Source: an uncultured Lachnospiraceae bacterium
Lineage (GTDB): Bacteria; Bacillota; Clostridia; Lachnospirales; Lachnospiraceae
Assembly (NCBI GenBank): GCA_910585765.1
Contig: CAJUES010000074.1
Coordinates: 1 to 14,803, forward strand
Length of the DNA: 14,803 bases
Direction: 5' to 3'
The notes beneath the pieces were generated by a model. It was not told where the DNA came from. It saw nothing but the letters and a program-made list of their open reading frames with translations, and searched no databases. Below are positions 14,156 through 14,803 of the stretch, piece by piece. The first letter of the stretch is position 1, and each line of letters starts with the position of its first letter. A program made the position numbers and the translations under genes.

Positions 14156-14166
14156 TAATATAGGCG
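14146..14166. promoter_or_regulatory. Perfect palindrome over the hup -10 and start site (candidate operator)
   Basis: CGCCTATA (14146-14153) and TATAGGCG (14159-14166) are perfect 8-bp inverted repeats separated by AATAA. The 21-bp site covers the -10 hexamer and the predicted start, so only part of it would be transcribed, pointing to a DNA-level operator more than an RNA hairpin. A bound dimeric repressor, or HU itself, would block RNA polymerase. Confidence 0.5.
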
Positions 14167-14219
14167 TCAAAACGGCGCAAAGTAATATTATTTACAGTTA
14201 TTTATAGGAGGAGTTCACA

Positions 14220-14495
14220 ATGAACAAAACAGAATTAGTTGCCGCTATGGCTGAACAGGCAGACATGACAAAGAAGGACGCTGAGAGGGCACTTACTGCT
14301 TTTACAGAGGTTGTTGCGAAAGAATTGAAGAAGGGCGAGAAGATTCAGTTAGTTGGCTTTGGCACATTCGAGGTATCCGAGAGAGCGGCCAGAGAGGGCA
14401 GGAATCCTCAGACAGGTGAGACCATGAAGATCGAGGCTTCCAAGGCACCGAAGTTTAAGCCGGGCAAGGCATTGAAGGACGAAGTAAACAGATAA
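14220..14495 (+). CDS. hup: HU family DNA-binding protein
   Basis: HU is the small dimeric nucleoid protein that bends and compacts DNA. The 91-residue product matches the family along its length: the N-terminal helical pair (MNKTELVAAMAEQADMTKKD), the family hallmark GFGTFEVSERAAREGRNPQTGE (residues about 46-67) including the DNA-intercalating arm with its conserved RNPQTG turn, and the basic C-terminus FKPGKALKDEVNR. AGGAGG lies 8 bases before the ATG. Codon use is more AT-leaning than in neighbouring genes, as expected of a highly expressed gene rather than of foreign origin. In many clostridia hup sits beside mazG upstream and rqcP-yabP-yabQ downstream; here the downstream side is kept. 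Confidence 0.97.
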   Translation: MNKTELVAAMAEQADMTKKDAERALTAFTEVVAKELKKGEKIQLVGFGTFEVSERAAREGRNPQTGETMKIEASKAPKFKPGKALKDEVNR

Positions 14496-14518
14496 ATTGT
14501 TTTTACATGGATTTGCAG

Positions 14519-14555
14519 ACAACCGATGAGACACTTCATCGGTTGTTATCATTTT
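14519..14555 (+). terminator. Hairpin terminator between hup and rqcP
   Basis: An 11-bp perfect stem, ACAACCGATGA (14519-14529) with TCATCGGTTGT (14536-14546), has a 6-base loop and is followed by TATCATTTT. The interrupted T tract suggests partial termination, which would make hup transcript abundant while letting some transcription continue into rqcP. Confidence 0.75.
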
Positions 14556-14574
14556 GCATGACAGGAGGTTTTGT

Positions 14575-14803
14575 ATGAGGCTGGACAAATTTTTAAAGGT
14601 ATCGCGCATCATCAAGCGCCGCACAGTGGCGAACGAGGCATGCGATGCAGGGCGCGTGCTCATCAACGACAAACCTGCCAAGGCGTCGGCAAATGTCAAG
14701 GTGGGAGACATACTGACGATCCATTTTGGCAACAAGGAGACGAAGGTGGAGATCCTCGATGTGCAGGAGACTGTCAAAAAGGATGAGGCGAAAGAACTTT
14801 TCC
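14575..14803 (+). CDS. rqcP: RqcP (YabO-like) S4-domain RNA-binding protein, 3' end cut by window
   Basis: The visible 76 residues form an S4 RNA-binding domain of the Hsp15/RqcP type: MRLDKFLKVSRIIKRR at the start, then ACDAGRVLIND and VKVGDILTIHFG. RqcP binds stalled 50S subunits carrying peptidyl-tRNA and, with RqcH, supports alanine tailing in ribosome-associated quality control. Family members are about 80-90 residues, so only the last few residues are missing. AGGAGG stands six bases before ATG 14575. Placement directly after hup is the usual Firmicute arrangement, which separates it from Hsp15 proteins of proteobacteria. Confidence 0.92.
   Translation, partial: MRLDKFLKVSRIIKRRTVANEACDAGRVLINDKPAKASANVKVGDILTIHFGNKETKVEILDVQETVKKDEAKELF

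Noticed and set aside
1611..14520. GGATTTGCAGAC occurs both at 1611-1622 and 14509-14520, suggesting flanking attachment sites
   Set aside because: A 12-base match somewhere in a 15-kb window is expected by chance, and the intervening 13 kb is ordinary chromosomal genes.
1..14803. CRISPR array, tRNA or rRNA genes
   Set aside because: No regularly spaced direct repeats with unique spacers, tRNA cloverleaf with GGTTCGA-type arm, or rRNA sequence was recognised on either strand.

Overview
The window looks like chromosome of a spore-forming, anaerobic Firmicute, most likely a Lachnospiraceae-type gut Clostridium. Support is gene content and signals, not a search: a clostridial hup-rqcP pair, a CotS-type spore-coat kinase homologue, a class II CCA enzyme with an HD domain, a TPP-riboswitch-controlled ThiT, strong AGGAGG ribosome-binding sites and sigma-A promoters. 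From about position 1800 onward coding DNA is GC-rich; the first 1.8 kb is visibly AT-rich and carries phage and integrase sequence.

Layout. (1) 1-1840: remnant of a mobile element. One frame, open to the left edge, joins a phage tail tape-measure-like segment to the core-binding and catalytic domains of a tyrosine recombinase. Behind it is a 380-base gap with three phased TACACCAAT repeats, a near-perfect BceR-type operator (7-bp arms around N4) and an extended -10 promoter. (2) 1841-4640: a BceAB-like peptide-antibiotic ABC transporter (ATPase plus 10-helix permease with a large extracellular domain), without its usual two-component system in view. (3) 4641-5840: a folded intergenic element, then a consensus promoter, a TPP aptamer and a hairpin that is both a terminator and the lid on the thiT ribosome-binding site, then thiT and a terminator. 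(4) 5916-9089: a large cytoplasmic GH2-family glycosidase with two hydrophilic insertions. (5) 9189-10520: cca with its own promoter. (6) 10541-11613: a long leader hairpin enclosing a 14-bp tandem repeat, whose 3' arm is the ribosome-binding site of a CotS-like gene. (7) 11714-14066: a probable two-gene operon, a nitrilase-superfamily amidase and a PEGA-domain lipoprotein with a very acidic linker. (8) 14127-14803: hup (HU protein) behind a strong promoter whose -10 lies inside a perfect 21-bp palindrome, followed by rqcP, cut by the window end.

Most genes are ordinary housekeeping or accessory functions. The parts most worth attention are regulatory: the BceR-like site left beside an integrase remnant, the fully readable TPP switch, the repeat-bearing leader of the CotS-like gene and the hup palindrome. 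I see no convincing new multi-gene defence or biosynthetic system. No tRNA, rRNA or CRISPR array is visible.
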